A stretch of DNA of 64,000 nt from Salininema proteolyticum (GTDB lineage Bacteria; Actinomycetota; Actinomycetes; Mycobacteriales; Micromonosporaceae). Each line of letters starts with the position of its first letter. Within the stretch, counting starts at the first letter, position 1. The notes beneath the pieces are model-generated. The model did no database searches. It had not been told where the DNA came from and saw only the letters and a list, made by a program, of their open reading frames with translations. The stretch covers positions 2,170,001-2,234,000 of the forward strand of contig NZ_JBHUNX010000001.1 of assembly GCF_042685645.1 (NCBI RefSeq), in the 5' to 3' direction. The position numbers were made by a program, and so were the translations under genes. Of this stretch, positions 16,658 through 26,333 are shown in pieces.

Positions 16658-17456
16658 GCGGATTTCCTTTCGTTTCTTCTGAATCGCAGCGCGGAATCAC
16701 AAATCCATAAAGGACTGCTAATGCCGTGTGCTCAGGGTGTAGAGTTCTCGGTCGCGCCCGCCGTGAGGAGAATGCGCGACTGAGGATGGATACGGGAGCG
16801 GGCGGAGGATCGCCGGGCATGTCGGGTGCGAGAACGGGACAGAGGAGCAGGGGTCGACCGGCCGGATGCCGACTGCGCGCCGGGTTCGGCGGTGTCGGCA
16901 CCGGGCGTGCGGCGACGGGCTTCGGTTCTCGGGCACCGCGGTCGGTCCGCCGCGATGAAGGGTGTGCTTCGCCTGGTCGAGTGGTTCCTCTCTCGTAGAT
17001 GGTCCCCGCCGGCCGCCTGAGCGTCGGCATGTTCGGGCCTCACTGAACATCCTCGCCCGATCGGCGGTTCACCGAAAGCGGGCATTAATCGGCTTTCCGT
17101 TCGGGCCGAATTGACCTGGGCACTAGAAAGGCGGTGGAACCCGTTAAAAATGACAGCCGATGAGCCGGTTGAGAGAAAAGAAGAGAACTCAGAGAGCGAA
17201 TCGACAGCGTGCTGCCTACCATTTATCCCATGGCGTTCTTCGCCATTTCCGCCAGTGGTGTCCGGTGGCGCCGGACCGGTCACAGTCGGTTCCGGCATAC
17301 GGCGCGTGGTCGGCCCCGGCCCGGCGGACTCGACGGAGCCCGATCTGCCCACGGGCGCCGTCCCACGAACTGGATGGGGCTTCCACAAGTAGATATGGAA
17401 TATCATCGCTACCCTGGAGGGGCGAGCTGAATCCCCTCCCCCAAGAAAGGCTCCCC
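16658..17456. other. Intergenic region, no credible gene
   Basis: About 800 bp between the divergent NlpC/P60 and membrane-protein genes. Open frames here lack ribosome-binding sites and family motifs. An AT-richer stretch (around 17080-17170) could hold promoters. A c-di-AMP riboswitch, common before NlpC/P60 genes in this phylum, was looked for and not recognised. Confidence 0.5.
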
Positions 17457-18143
17457 ATGACCGATCCGGAACCTCCCAGCCCCGCGCGCCGTCGCACGGC
17501 GGTGGCCGTTCTCCTTATCACGGCGGCGGTCTGGCCGCCGGTCTTCATCATGATCGGCGGCCAGGCGTTCATCGGCACCGCGCTCCTCGGCTTTGCGGGC
17601 CCGCCTGCCGCAGGGGAACTTCAACGGGCCGAGGACCTGTGGAACCTCACTCTGCTGGTAGCCGTCGCGGGCGCGTTCCTCGCCATCACCGCGTCGTTCT
17701 TCGGCGGATTCCGCCAAGCGGGGAAGGTGCTCGTCGCCATCGCCGTCCCGTTCGTCCTCGTCGTCGGCTGGGTGGCCACGGCGAACACGAAGGCGCCCGA
17801 GCCGGACCAACCGGTCGCGGACGATCCCCAGCCCCCTCCGGCCATATCGCAGAACACCCAGATCCACCATCTGCTCCCCGCCGAGCGGGATCGCCATCCC
17901 TACACTCAGGAACAAATGGACTGCCTGAGCGGACGGCACGGTTGGGCCTTCCGCTACTTCGAAGAGATCGATCGGTACGGCTTCGAGAGCCGGTGGTTCC
18001 TCAAGGGGGAGGCGATACCCGACTTCGAGGCCGAGTCCGCCGAGTGCGTCGCCGAGCACCCGTACGATCCCGACGTCCCCGAAGAGGACCAGGCCGCTCC
18101 GCAGGAGGACACTCCGACGTCAACGGCCCGCCCCGGCAGTTGA
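17457..18143 (+). CDS. Hypothetical membrane protein with extracytoplasmic C-terminal domain
   Basis: A 228-residue protein. The N-terminal region (about 12-108) has three or four hydrophobic segments (TAVAVLLITAAVWPPVFIMI, LTLLVAVAGAFLAITASFF, VLVAIAVPFVLVVGWVATA). A Pro/acidic linker follows (PEPDQPVADDPQPPP). The soluble tail has two cysteines (DCLSGRHGWAF, SAECVAEHP) and ends in a disordered Pro/Asp/Thr-rich stretch. GAAAGG lies 7-12 nt before ATG 17457. No family is recognised and no function can be assigned. Confidence 0.7.
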   Translation: MTDPEPPSPARRRTAVAVLLITAAVWPPVFIMIGGQAFIGTALLGFAGPPAAGELQRAEDLWNLTLLVAVAGAFLAITASFFGGFRQAGKVLVAIAVPFVLVVGWVATANTKAPEPDQPVADDPQPPPAISQNTQIHHLLPAERDRHPYTQEQMDCLSGRHGWAFRYFEEIDRYGFESRWFLKGEAIPDFEAESAECVAEHPYDPDVPEEDQAAPQEDTPTSTARPGS

Positions 18144-18216
18144 CGCGGGCGTCACGGCATCGGTGGCCCCTGTCTCCGGAGGAGAAGGCCGTCCCCGGCC
18201 GCTGACGCGGGCGTCA
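18141..18216. repeat. Two copies of a 14-bp imperfect palindrome at convergent gene ends
   Basis: TGACGCGGGCGTCA occurs at 18141-18154 and 18203-18216. The first copy contains the TGA stop of the membrane protein; the second contains the reverse-strand stop of the FNR gene. They may fold as small hairpins between the convergent genes. Confidence 0.6.
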
Positions 18217-19188
18217 CCCCTCGTCGCTGGAGTGGCCCGGGAAGACCGACGCGCCGGGACGGATCACCGTCGCGGCGTTGTTCACCGCCGTCGCCGCTTC
18301 GCCGAATCCGGTGGCGATCAGGCGGACCTTGCCCGTGTACTCGGCAATGTCGCCCGCGGCGAAGACGCGCGGCTGGTTGGTGCACATGGTCGAGTCCACC
18401 AGGATGTGACGCCCCTCCAGCTCCAGGTTCCACTTCTTGATGGGTCCCAGGTCGGCGATGAAGCCGAGCGCGGCGACCAGGGTGTGCGCCTCGAATTCCC
18501 GTTCGGTCTCGTCGTCGGCCGAGTAGGCGCGGACTCCCCGCACCGATCCGTTCCCGAGGATCTCCTTGATCTCCGTGTTGACGTGTATGGGGATGCCCAG
18601 GCCGCGCACCTTCTCCACTGTGGCGTGATGCGCGCGGAACTTCGCGCGGCGGTGGACCATGGTGACGCTGCGCGCGATCGGGTGCAGCGCCAGTGCCCAG
18701 TCGAAGGCGGAGTCGCCGCCTCCGACGATGACGACGTCCTTGTCCCGGTGGGCGTCCAGCTCAGGCACGAAGTAGACCAGCCCGTCGCCCTCGAACCCGG
18801 AGGCGGCGGGCAGAGGCCGGGGGCTGAAGTTCCCCATCCCGGCGGTGATGACGAGCGCGCCGGCGGCCACTTCGGTGCCGTCGTCGAGGGTGAGGACCGG
18901 TCGGCCGTCGACGTGCTCCAGTTCTCGGGCGCTCCGGCCCAGCAGGTAGTGCGGGTCGAACGGCGCGGCCTGGCGCACCAGGTTGTCGACCAGGTCCCGG
19001 CCCTTGACCTCGGGGAATCCCGCGACGTCGTAGATCATCTTCTCGGGGTACATGGCGGTGATCTGGCCGCCGGGTTCGGGCAGGGAGTCGATCACGGCGA
19101 CGCTCAGGCCGCGGAACCCCGCGTAGTACGCGCAGAAGAGGCCCGTGGGCCCCGCCCCGATGACGGCCATGTCCACTGTCAACGCCAT
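18214..19188 (-). CDS. Thioredoxin-reductase-like ferredoxin/flavodoxin NAD(P)H reductase
   Basis: A 324-residue flavoprotein. The FAD motif AVIGAGPTGLFCAYYAG lies at residues about 8-24. PGGQITAMYPEKMIYDVAGFP is the typical TrxR-like FNR block (cited in part). The NADPH motif is DVVIVGGGDSAFDWAL, and the C-terminal FAD block is RVFAAGDIAEYTGKVRLIAT. The redox CxxC motif of true thioredoxin reductases is absent, which places it in the YumC-type FNR group. It supplies electrons from NADPH to ferredoxin or flavodoxin. A plausible (unproven) client is the P450-ferredoxin pair far downstream in the window. The gene is monocistronic. Confidence 0.9.
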   Translation of the reverse strand: MALTVDMAVIGAGPTGLFCAYYAGFRGLSVAVIDSLPEPGGQITAMYPEKMIYDVAGFPEVKGRDLVDNLVRQAAPFDPHYLLGRSARELEHVDGRPVLTLDDGTEVAAGALVITAGMGNFSPRPLPAASGFEGDGLVYFVPELDAHRDKDVVIVGGGDSAFDWALALHPIARSVTMVHRRAKFRAHHATVEKVRGLGIPIHVNTEIKEILGNGSVRGVRAYSADDETEREFEAHTLVAALGFIADLGPIKKWNLELEGRHILVDSTMCTNQPRVFAAGDIAEYTGKVRLIATGFGEAATAVNNAATVIRPGASVFPGHSSDEG

Positions 19189-19337
19189 GTCGCCTCACTT
19201 CGGTCGGATCTGGTCCATAGATGGTACCGAATTTTCCCCTCGGGATGGCCCGGCGCGGGCCCTCGATTCGGATCGTGTCCAGAACCGAAGGCCCGCGCGG
19301 GAAACGGTGTCCGCGGGAAGGGCCCGGGCGCGGCGCG

Positions 19338-22300
19338 TCAGGACCCAGTCGGGCGGAACCGCCACACGTGCGTGTAGGTGCGGTCGGCCCACAGCCGGTA
19401 CCGGTCCAGCGGCGCGGCACCCCACGAGTTGATGCCGCCGACACCCATCTGCGCGTAGTTGACGCCGACGACCGTCTCCCGGCGGGGAGCGAGCTCGTGC
19501 GGGTGGCGCACGTCCTCCAGATCCGTGGGCCGGTAATGCAGTGCGCTCACTTCAAGGGGCCGGAAGCCGTCCTCGCCGCGTTCGGCCTCTATGAGCAGTC
19601 CGACCGTTCCGTCGGTGACCCAGGCCCGGCGAACGTCGGTGACGTTGCCGGCCCCCTGGGGCCGGACGTAGCCGAAGAACTGCTCCTCCACGCTGGACTC
19701 GTATCGGCCGAAGAACGCGCTGGACCGGCGGTCCCGGTAGTTCTCGTGAGGGCCCCGACCGAACCAGGAAAAGGACTCGAAGCCCTCCGGAAGGGTCAGC
19801 AGGGTTCCCACGAGCGGCAGTTCGGGAAGACCGGAGCCGGGTTCGAGGACCTGGCGGACGCGGACCTCGCCGTCGCCGCGGATCGTGAACCGGGTCCGCC
19901 ACACCGACTCCGACGGGGCGGTCGGGAGCGTCGCGGCGACGTCGACGGCCACTTCGCCCTCGGAGACCCCCTCGGCCGAGACCTCGGTGACAGTGCGGTC
20001 GGCTCCGGCGCTCCGCCACGTGGCGAGCGAATCGTGAGCGCCCCGGCCCCGGTCGTTGTCGAGCGGCGCCCTCCAGAAGTTCGGCTCCGGCCCCGACGAC
20101 AGCAGCGCCCGGCCCTCGTACTCGTAGGAGGCGATGGTTCCGGAGGCCTTGTCGAGGACGAGCCGGAAAGCGGGGCCGGCGACCGTGACGGCCGCGTCTG
20201 TCTCCTCCCAGTCGAGCGCCGGAACGTCCGGATCGGCCGGCGAGGGCGCGGACCAGGGCAGGGCCAGCTGCTCGGCGGCGACGACGTGCCCCGCATCGGC
20301 CCACGGCGCGTCCTCCTTCAAAGCGAAGCGGACCGTCAAGTGGTACTCCGCCCCTGGTTCGGGGGCAGCCGGAGGACTCAGCGGCACGGACGCCTCGGCC
20401 TCCCCGCCCGGAGCGACGGCGGGGGCGTCAAAGGCCCCCTCCTCAAGGGTCTCGCCGTCCCGCAGGACCTCCCACCGCAGTTCATAGGCGGAGAGGTCGG
20501 TGAAGAGGTTCTTGTTCGCCACGAGGACCCGCCCGGCGCCCGCGTCCCGGTCGCTCACTCCGATAGCCTGGTAGACCTTCTTGACCTCCAGGATCTCCGG
20601 TTCCAGGGCGCGGTCGGCGGCTATGAGGCCGTTGCAGCAGAAGACCTCGTCGGTCGGGTAGTCCTCGCCCCAGTCGCCCCCGTAGGAGAGGAAGGTGCCC
20701 TCGCCGCCGGGAACGGGCAGTCGGATCGCCTGGTCGACGAAGTCCCAGATGAAACCGCCGTGGAGATTGTCGTAGCGCTCGATGACCTCCCAGTACTCCG
20801 GGAGGTTCCCCGAGCTGTTGCCCATGGCGTGCGAGTACTCGCATAGCAGGAACGGCTTGGGGTTTCCCGACTTCCCGTAGTCCTCGACCCAGCCCGGCGA
20901 GGCGTACATGCGGCTCTCGATGTCGGCCACGGAGTTCATCTGCTCGTAGTGGATCGGCCGGGAGGGGTCGCGCTCGCGCGCCCAGTCGGCCATGGCGGCG
21001 AAATTGTCGCCGCCGCCGGCCTCGTTTCCCAGGGACCAGACGATCACCGAGGGGTGGTTCTTGTCCCGCTCCACCATGGATCGCATGCGGTCGACGCAGT
21101 TGTCCGTCCACTCCGGAAGGCCCGCGGGCAGCCAGTCTCGGACTGCGTGGGTCTCGACGTTGGCCTCGTCGACGACGTAGATCCCGTACTCGTCGCACAG
21201 GTCGAGCCAGAGCGGATCGTTGGGATAGTGCGAGGTCCTGACGGCGTTGACGTTGTGCCGCTTGAGGATACGCAGGTCCTCCAGCATGCGCTCCTCGGTC
21301 ATGGCCTGGCCGGTGTCGGGATCGGTCTCGTGGCGGTTGACGCCGCGCAGGACGATCGGTGCGCTGTTGACGGTGAACTCGCCCGGGCCCCAGGAGACGG
21401 TCCGGAAACCGACGCGGACGCTGTGGACGTCGGCGGGCCCGCCGGGGCCGTGGAGGGAGAGGACGAGGGTGTAGAGGTTCGGGTCCTCGGCCGACCACAG
21501 GCGCGGCGATTCGACGGCGGCGGCGAGGTCCACCGTCGCGTCCGCTCCCCCGGCGAAGTCGACTGGCGCCGAAAGCGGCTCGCCGAAGACCGGATCGCCG
21601 GCGGCGTCGAAGAGCTCGGCGTCCACGCGGTAGCCGGAAGCCTCGCCCCCGGCCCGGTTGCGGACCGCCACGGCGGCGCTCAGCTCGCCGGTCATCTCGG
21701 CCCGGGCGAAGACGTCGTGGAGTCCGACCTCCGGGACGGCGTAGAGGAACACGTCGCGGAAGATGCCGGAGAGGTCGATCATGTCCTGGTCCTCCAGCCA
21801 GGAACCGTCCGACCACCGGAACACCTGGACGGCCAGGGTGTTCTCGCCGTCGGTCAGGGCGTCGGTCACGTCGAACTCGGAGGGTGTGAAGGAGTCCTCG
21901 CTGTAGCCGACCTTCCGTCCGTTGACCCACACGAAGCAGTTGGACTTCACGCCTTGGAAGGACAGCAGGACCCGGCGCCCCTTCCAGCGGTTGGGAACGG
22001 TGAAGACGCGGCGGTAGGAGCCGACGGGGTTGAAAGCCAGGGGGACGTCGGGGGCGTCCGGCTGTTCGTAGCCGTACCACGGGTAGTGGATGTTGAAGTA
22101 GATCGGCTCGCGGTAGCCCTCGATCTCCCAGTTGGAGGGGACGGGGACGGTGTCCCACCCGCCGTCGTCGAACTCGACGGCCTCGAATCCCTCGGGACGG
22201 TGGTCGGGGTTCTCGGCCCAGTGGAAGCGCCACTCGCCGTTGAGGGAGAGGAAGTACGGCGAGTCGGACTCGTCGCGGTGGGGCGCGGGGCGCTCGCGGG

Positions 22301-22535
22301 TGGCGGACATCGGGGAGCGGGCATGGCCGAGGTTGCGGTGGGGAACGAGCCTGGCGCGCGGGTCTTCGCGGCCCACTTCGAACAGCTGCGGAGCGTTGCG
22401 CCACTCGTCGCCGTCGAAACCGTCGGAGGGGCCCGAGCCTACCTCCTGCGCGAAGGCCCGTTTCTGATCGGCGAAGGCGGCTCCTCCCGCGAGCGCGCCG
22501 CCCGCGGCCATGAAGGTGCGTCGGGACATCGACAT
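19338..22535 (-). CDS. lacZ: Tat-exported beta-galactosidase, GH2 family
   Basis: A 1065-residue protein with an N-terminal twin-arginine signal, MSMSRRTFMAAGGALAGGAA, so it is exported folded. It has the five-domain LacZ plan: sugar-binding jelly roll (GEWRFHWAENPDHRP), Ig-like domain, TIM barrel, second Ig-like domain and C-terminal small-chain domain. The acid/base Glu505 is in IVWSLGNEAGGGDNF and the nucleophile Glu566 in FLLCEYSHAMGNSSGN. It hydrolyses terminal beta-D-galactosides. GAGGGAG precedes the start at 22535. The long AT-rich upstream region (22540-22640) could hold a regulated promoter. No transporter or sugar regulator lies adjacent. Confidence 0.95.
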   Translation of the reverse strand: MSMSRRTFMAAGGALAGGAAFADQKRAFAQEVGSGPSDGFDGDEWRNAPQLFEVGREDPRARLVPHRNLGHARSPMSATRERPAPHRDESDSPYFLSLNGEWRFHWAENPDHRPEGFEAVEFDDGGWDTVPVPSNWEIEGYREPIYFNIHYPWYGYEQPDAPDVPLAFNPVGSYRRVFTVPNRWKGRRVLLSFQGVKSNCFVWVNGRKVGYSEDSFTPSEFDVTDALTDGENTLAVQVFRWSDGSWLEDQDMIDLSGIFRDVFLYAVPEVGLHDVFARAEMTGELSAAVAVRNRAGGEASGYRVDAELFDAAGDPVFGEPLSAPVDFAGGADATVDLAAAVESPRLWSAEDPNLYTLVLSLHGPGGPADVHSVRVGFRTVSWGPGEFTVNSAPIVLRGVNRHETDPDTGQAMTEERMLEDLRILKRHNVNAVRTSHYPNDPLWLDLCDEYGIYVVDEANVETHAVRDWLPAGLPEWTDNCVDRMRSMVERDKNHPSVIVWSLGNEAGGGDNFAAMADWARERDPSRPIHYEQMNSVADIESRMYASPGWVEDYGKSGNPKPFLLCEYSHAMGNSSGNLPEYWEVIERYDNLHGGFIWDFVDQAIRLPVPGGEGTFLSYGGDWGEDYPTDEVFCCNGLIAADRALEPEILEVKKVYQAIGVSDRDAGAGRVLVANKNLFTDLSAYELRWEVLRDGETLEEGAFDAPAVAPGGEAEASVPLSPPAAPEPGAEYHLTVRFALKEDAPWADAGHVVAAEQLALPWSAPSPADPDVPALDWEETDAAVTVAGPAFRLVLDKASGTIASYEYEGRALLSSGPEPNFWRAPLDNDRGRGAHDSLATWRSAGADRTVTEVSAEGVSEGEVAVDVAATLPTAPSESVWRTRFTIRGDGEVRVRQVLEPGSGLPELPLVGTLLTLPEGFESFSWFGRGPHENYRDRRSSAFFGRYESSVEEQFFGYVRPQGAGNVTDVRRAWVTDGTVGLLIEAERGEDGFRPLEVSALHYRPTDLEDVRHPHELAPRRETVVGVNYAQMGVGGINSWGAAPLDRYRLWADRTYTHVWRFRPTGS

Positions 22536-22711
22536 TGATACTCCCTCTCATGATGGTTTTTGTGTAATTTTGGGTGAATATGTGAGATTGTTGCACGATG
22601 ATGTCCCATGCGTCAATATCCATGGCTGCTTCCATAGTGGTGTCAGGGTGATCGCGGATCATGCCGAGTGTTCGTTTTCGTTGGAGAAGGTTCGGCTTTG
22701 GGGATGTGCCT

Positions 22712-23122
22712 TCAGGCGGTGCCGGTTAGGCGCAGGAGCACGGCCAGCGAGTCCTCCGAGCCGCGCCAATGGCGTCGCACGCCCTCGGGCTCGAGGCTCC
22801 GGAAGATGAGGCGCAGCGCCAGGACCGCGATGACGACGTCGTCGGCCCAGCCGATCACGGGGAGGAAGTCGGGAATCAGGTCGAAGGGCAGGAGGAGGTA
22901 TCCGAGCAGCGCCCACAGGCCGATGCGGGTGCGCAGGGGCACGTCCTTCTCCGTGGCGAGGCGTCGCAGGAGGGTGAGGACGTCGGGCAGGAGGCGCAGC
23001 AGGCTCTTCAGTCCGGGGACGCCGTACCGCCTGCCGTAGAGGAGGAGGGCGGCGGCGAAGAGCACCCACAGTGCGAGGATCGCCGCGACGGCTCCGGCCA
23101 CCGTGTTCCAGAAAGAGTCCAC
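22712..23122 (-). CDS. DUF1232 (YkvA-like) small membrane protein
   Basis: A 136-residue protein from GTG 23122. An N-terminal membrane segment (AGAVAAILALWVLFAAALLL) precedes the DUF1232 core. The core contains the hallmark GYLLLPFDLIPDFLPVIGWADD followed by VVIAVLALRLIF, and appears as LLGYLLLPFDLIPDF in this protein. An alternative in-frame ATG at 23164 would add 14 residues but has no clear ribosome-binding site. Function of the family is unknown. The gene stands between LacZ and a divergent lipoprotein. Confidence 0.85.
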   Translation of the reverse strand: MDSFWNTVAGAVAAILALWVLFAAALLLYGRRYGVPGLKSLLRLLPDVLTLLRRLATEKDVPLRTRIGLWALLGYLLLPFDLIPDFLPVIGWADDVVIAVLALRLIFRSLEPEGVRRHWRGSEDSLAVLLRLTGTA

Positions 23123-23233
23123 GGCCCCAGAATAGAGGCGGGCCGTCGCAGTTGCCGCGGCCACCGTAGCGCCTCGTGCGGTGGACGGGGCCTCCTATGG
23201 TGGAGCGGACCATCGGCTACGAGAGGCACTTCC

Positions 23234-24850
23234 TTGCGACACAACGGTAAACGAACGGCCCTGGGGACGGCGTCGGCCATCGCCGCCGTTCTGGCCCTGG
23301 CCGCCTGCGAGTTCGGCGACGAGGACGGGGGCGACGGCGGCGGGTTCACCGAGGGCTCCACTCCCCCGGACGTGACGGAAGAGGTCGCTCCGGGCTTGGT
23401 GTACGAGTCGTTCTCCTACAACGGGGAGCCGGTGCACATGGTAACAGTGGCCATCGGCGAGAACCACGTCTCGGCGGACGTGCTCGTTCCGGATGCCATC
23501 GCGGCGACCGACGAGCCGTCGAACATGGCGGAGGACGCCGGAGCCGCCGCGGTGATCAACGGAGACTTCTTCAACAACCGCGAGGATGACTGGATCGGCA
23601 CCAACGCGCCGTCCGGGCCGATGATCGCCCACAACGGGTCCCGGCAGGACGGTTCCGGCGGGGAGTCGTTCGTCAAGGCAGCCGTTCCGGCCGGCCAGCG
23701 TATGGGGCCGACGCGCCCCGAGAGCTCGCCCTACGAGAGCGTCCTGGGTTTCCGCGACGGGACCCCGATCATGACGACCCTCGACCTCGACGGGAAGGTC
23801 GTCACCGACGGCGGGGAGCGGAAACTGGACGGGGCCAACCAGTACGGGCTGCCGACCGACGGCATCGGGTACTTCGACCACCAGTGGGGCGGCACGCACT
23901 TCTCGCGGGCCGGTTGCGGCAACGAAGAGGCGCGCGACGCCCCCTGCAGCGACAACACCTATACGCTCCTGGTCCGCGACGGGAAGGTCCTCGGCGAGTC
24001 GACGGTGCCGGCCGTGGGCGGCGGGGAGGGCGAGTACGCCCTCTTCGGCAGGGACGCGGGCGCCGACTTCCTCCGCGGGCTGGAGCCGGGCGACGACATC
24101 ACCACGGATTGGAGGCTCGTCTCCCCCGACGGCGACATCGAAACGGCCGTGGGGGGAATGCCCATCGTGCGCGACGGCAGCCTGGTCGAAGGGCTCTCCG
24201 AGGACGAGATCGGTGACGACGGACGGCCGGAGAACACGGCGGTGAGGTCCGCCGTGGGCTACAACAAGGCCGCCGACGAGCTCTACATGCTGACGGTCGG
24301 CGAAGAGCAGGGCGCGGGTCTCTCGCTCAGGGAGCTGGGCGCGCTGATGATGGAGAAGGACGCGGTGGACGCGCTCAACCTGGACGGCGGCGGATCCAGC
24401 CTGCTGGGAACCGCCGACGAGGACGGCTCGATAGAGGTCCGCAACACTCCCACCGACCCGTGGTTCCTCGGCAACCAGAGGGAGGTGGCCAACGCGCTGG
24501 CGATATTCGCCGCCGAGCCTTCCGGTTCCGAGGTCTCCTTCCTGGAGGGCCGGTGGCGCGGCCAGTACGGCAACGGCCCCTTCGACCCGGTGCTCGAGTT
24601 CGACGCGGACGGCTCGGTGGTGCGCATTTCGGAGGGCGCCGCCGAGCTTCCGGAGGGAACCGTCCGGCTCCAGGACGACTCGACCGACGAGGTGTGGCAC
24701 TTCGTCGCGGAACTGGAGTACCCGGTGCCGGACCGGGAGGCCGTGACGGTCGACTTCACGGTGGAGCCGGGCTCGTCCGCTCCGGAACCGCAGGTCGGCG
24801 ACGTGCTCACCGACTCCGAGGGCACCGAATGGGTTCGGGAGTCCGTCTAG
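23234..24850 (+). CDS. Phosphodiester glycosidase (NAGPA/DUF2233) family lipoprotein
   Basis: A 538-residue protein read from TTG 23234, with GAGAGG 8-13 nt upstream. The N-terminus LRHNGKRTALGTASAIAAVL continues into lipobox ALAAC, giving a lipoprotein anchored outside the membrane. The NAGPA-like catalytic domain covers about residues 60-430, with AVINGDFFNNREDDWIG near its start and the typical DALNLDGGGSSLLG near its end. The family cleaves phosphodiester-linked GlcNAc or related glycans. A C-terminal domain of about 100 residues (EVSFLEGRWRGQYGNGPFDP…) looks like an independent beta domain. No operon partner is visible. Confidence 0.85.
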   Translation: MRHNGKRTALGTASAIAAVLALAACEFGDEDGGDGGGFTEGSTPPDVTEEVAPGLVYESFSYNGEPVHMVTVAIGENHVSADVLVPDAIAATDEPSNMAEDAGAAAVINGDFFNNREDDWIGTNAPSGPMIAHNGSRQDGSGGESFVKAAVPAGQRMGPTRPESSPYESVLGFRDGTPIMTTLDLDGKVVTDGGERKLDGANQYGLPTDGIGYFDHQWGGTHFSRAGCGNEEARDAPCSDNTYTLLVRDGKVLGESTVPAVGGGEGEYALFGRDAGADFLRGLEPGDDITTDWRLVSPDGDIETAVGGMPIVRDGSLVEGLSEDEIGDDGRPENTAVRSAVGYNKAADELYMLTVGEEQGAGLSLRELGALMMEKDAVDALNLDGGGSSLLGTADEDGSIEVRNTPTDPWFLGNQREVANALAIFAAEPSGSEVSFLEGRWRGQYGNGPFDPVLEFDADGSVVRISEGAAELPEGTVRLQDDSTDEVWHFVAELEYPVPDREAVTVDFTVEPGSSAPEPQVGDVLTDSEGTEWVRESV

Positions 24851-24889
24851 GCGGACCGCCGTTCCGCCCGGGCGCCTCCGGAATAGCTC

Positions 24890-24906
24890 GCCCCCCTGAG
24901 GGGGCG
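24890..24906 (+). terminator. Short hairpin terminator
   Basis: GCCCCCC-TGA-GGGGGC type hairpin between the lipoprotein and the convergent MFS gene. The stem is GC-only, and TTAT follows on the plus strand. Confidence 0.5.
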
Positions 24907-24925
24907 TTATCGCGTCCCCGATTGG

Positions 24926-26155
24926 TCAGGCCGCCTCCGGTTGCAGCTCGCGCCGGGGCTGGGCGCGCATCCGGCCGACGCCGGTCAGGGCCGCGGCGGC
25001 CAGGGCGGCGCACAGCACCCCGAAGCCGGTGGCGGTGAAGCTCCACTGTGCGCCGAAGGTCTCCACGACCCAGCCGACGACCGGGGCGCCGAGGGCCGCT
25101 CCCATGGTCATGGCGGAGCCCTGCATCCCCATCGCCGTGCCCTGGACGCGCGGTTCGGCGATCCGGGAGACCTGGTCGGTCGCCGCGGCCACCGACATGG
25201 CGGTGAAGAACCCCGAGGGAATGATGACCAGGGCGAGGATCCACCACGACCCGCTGAGCCCCAGCGGAGCGGTGCACACTCCGAGGATGAACAGCAGCAC
25301 CAGCGGCGAGACCCGGCGGTGGGAGCCGGCGAGCATGAGCGCGCCGAAAAGGGAGTAGAGGGCCCACAGGGCGAGTGGCACCCAGGCCATGCCGATCTGG
25401 TCCTTTGCCTCCAGGTGCGAGACGATCGAGATGTCGGTGCCGGAGAAGCAGAAGGCCATCCCGAAGGCCATGACCATGAGCGCGGCGAGGCGGACGGTGA
25501 ACCACTGGCGCAGCGGAGGCAGGGGCGGTTCGGGCGCGGCGGGCTCGACCGCCTTCTTCTCGGGCAGGCCCGTCGGCGGGTTCAGCAGCCAGATGAGCGT
25601 CCCCGACAGGAGCACGGCGGCGGCGATGACGCGGGGAGCCAGCTGCGGATCGAGGGCCGTGACGAGGACGGTGGCGGTGGCCGGGGCGATGGCGAAGGCC
25701 AGTTCGACGCTGACGGCGTCGGCGGCGTAGGCGGTGCGGCGGAGGTTCTCGGGCACCATGGCCGCGATAGGCTGGCGCACGACCACGAAGACGGGTATGG
25801 ACAGGAGCCCGGCGGGGAAGGCGACGGCGAACAGCAGGGGGAGGCCGAGGGACGGGAAGACGGCCCAGAGCGCGGTGCTGGAGAGGGTCGTGACCGCCAG
25901 GACGGCGCGGAGTCCGAAGTGGTCGGAGATGCGGCCCATGAGCGTGGACCCGGCGGCCTGGCCGAGGACGAACAGCGTCGCGACGAGCCCGGCGGCGAAG
26001 TAGCTCTCCCCCAGGCCGAATCGGACGAAGAGGGTCAGGGTGATGCTCGCCGCCGAGTAGGGCAGGCGGAGGAAGAAGCCGCCGAGCACGAGCGGCTTGA
26101 ACCGGGGGATCGCGAGCACGCTCCGGAAGCGCGAGTAGTCGAAGATCTGGGCCAC
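24926..26155 (-). CDS. MFS transporter
   Basis: A 409-residue protein of about 12 hydrophobic segments. The cytoplasmic motif GRISDHFGLRAVLAV (motif A-like, between TM2 and TM3) and TM segments such as FAAGLVATLFVLGQAAGSTL and AMGMQGSAMTMGAALGAPVV identify it as a major facilitator. The start is uncertain. GTG 26155 (VAQIFDYSRFRSVLAIPRF) gives a family-like length; longer extensions read low-quality residues. The substrate is unknown. The C-terminus is basic and acidic mixed (MRAQPRRELQPEAA). Confidence 0.85.
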   Translation of the reverse strand: MAQIFDYSRFRSVLAIPRFKPLVLGGFFLRLPYSAASITLTLFVRFGLGESYFAAGLVATLFVLGQAAGSTLMGRISDHFGLRAVLAVTTLSSTALWAVFPSLGLPLLFAVAFPAGLLSIPVFVVVRQPIAAMVPENLRRTAYAADAVSVELAFAIAPATATVLVTALDPQLAPRVIAAAVLLSGTLIWLLNPPTGLPEKKAVEPAAPEPPLPPLRQWFTVRLAALMVMAFGMAFCFSGTDISIVSHLEAKDQIGMAWVPLALWALYSLFGALMLAGSHRRVSPLVLLFILGVCTAPLGLSGSWWILALVIIPSGFFTAMSVAAATDQVSRIAEPRVQGTAMGMQGSAMTMGAALGAPVVGWVVETFGAQWSFTATGFGVLCAALAAAALTGVGRMRAQPRRELQPEAA

Positions 26156-26298
26156 CAGTCCATGATCCGGACTTAACTGGCCGGACGGCAAGTGGAGGCC
26201 GGGGTGACGTCCGGCGCAGTCGGGAACCGGCACCGGAAGTCCGAGTCGGTGCCCGCAGGAACTGCCGGGAAAGCGCACGGGGAAATCGGACGAAAAGA

Positions 26299-26326
26299 AA
26301 ACCGGCCCTCGCAAAAGGACCGGTTT
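26299..26326 (-). terminator. Hairpin terminator downstream of the tRNA pair
   Basis: AAACCGG (26299-26305) pairs with CCGGTTT (26320-26326), with flanking A/T bases. It lies just past the 3' end of tRNA-Val and probably ends the tRNA-Gly/tRNA-Val transcript. Confidence 0.65.
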
Positions 26327-26333
26327 CCATCGG

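Noticed and set aside
14615..16783. Plus-strand 722-codon open frame opposite the NlpC/P60 gene
   Set aside because: Repetitive Val/Gly-rich reading caused by the repeats on the other strand; the reverse strand has signal peptide and catalytic motifs.
16658..17100. c-di-AMP (ydaO-type) riboswitch before the NlpC/P60 gene
   Set aside because: The conserved pairing elements were not recognisable by eye; a covariance search would decide.
16732..17406. A 224-codon reverse-strand open frame in the intergenic region
   Set aside because: Composition is Arg/Pro/Ser-rich without motifs and overlaps the promoter region; no ribosome-binding site.
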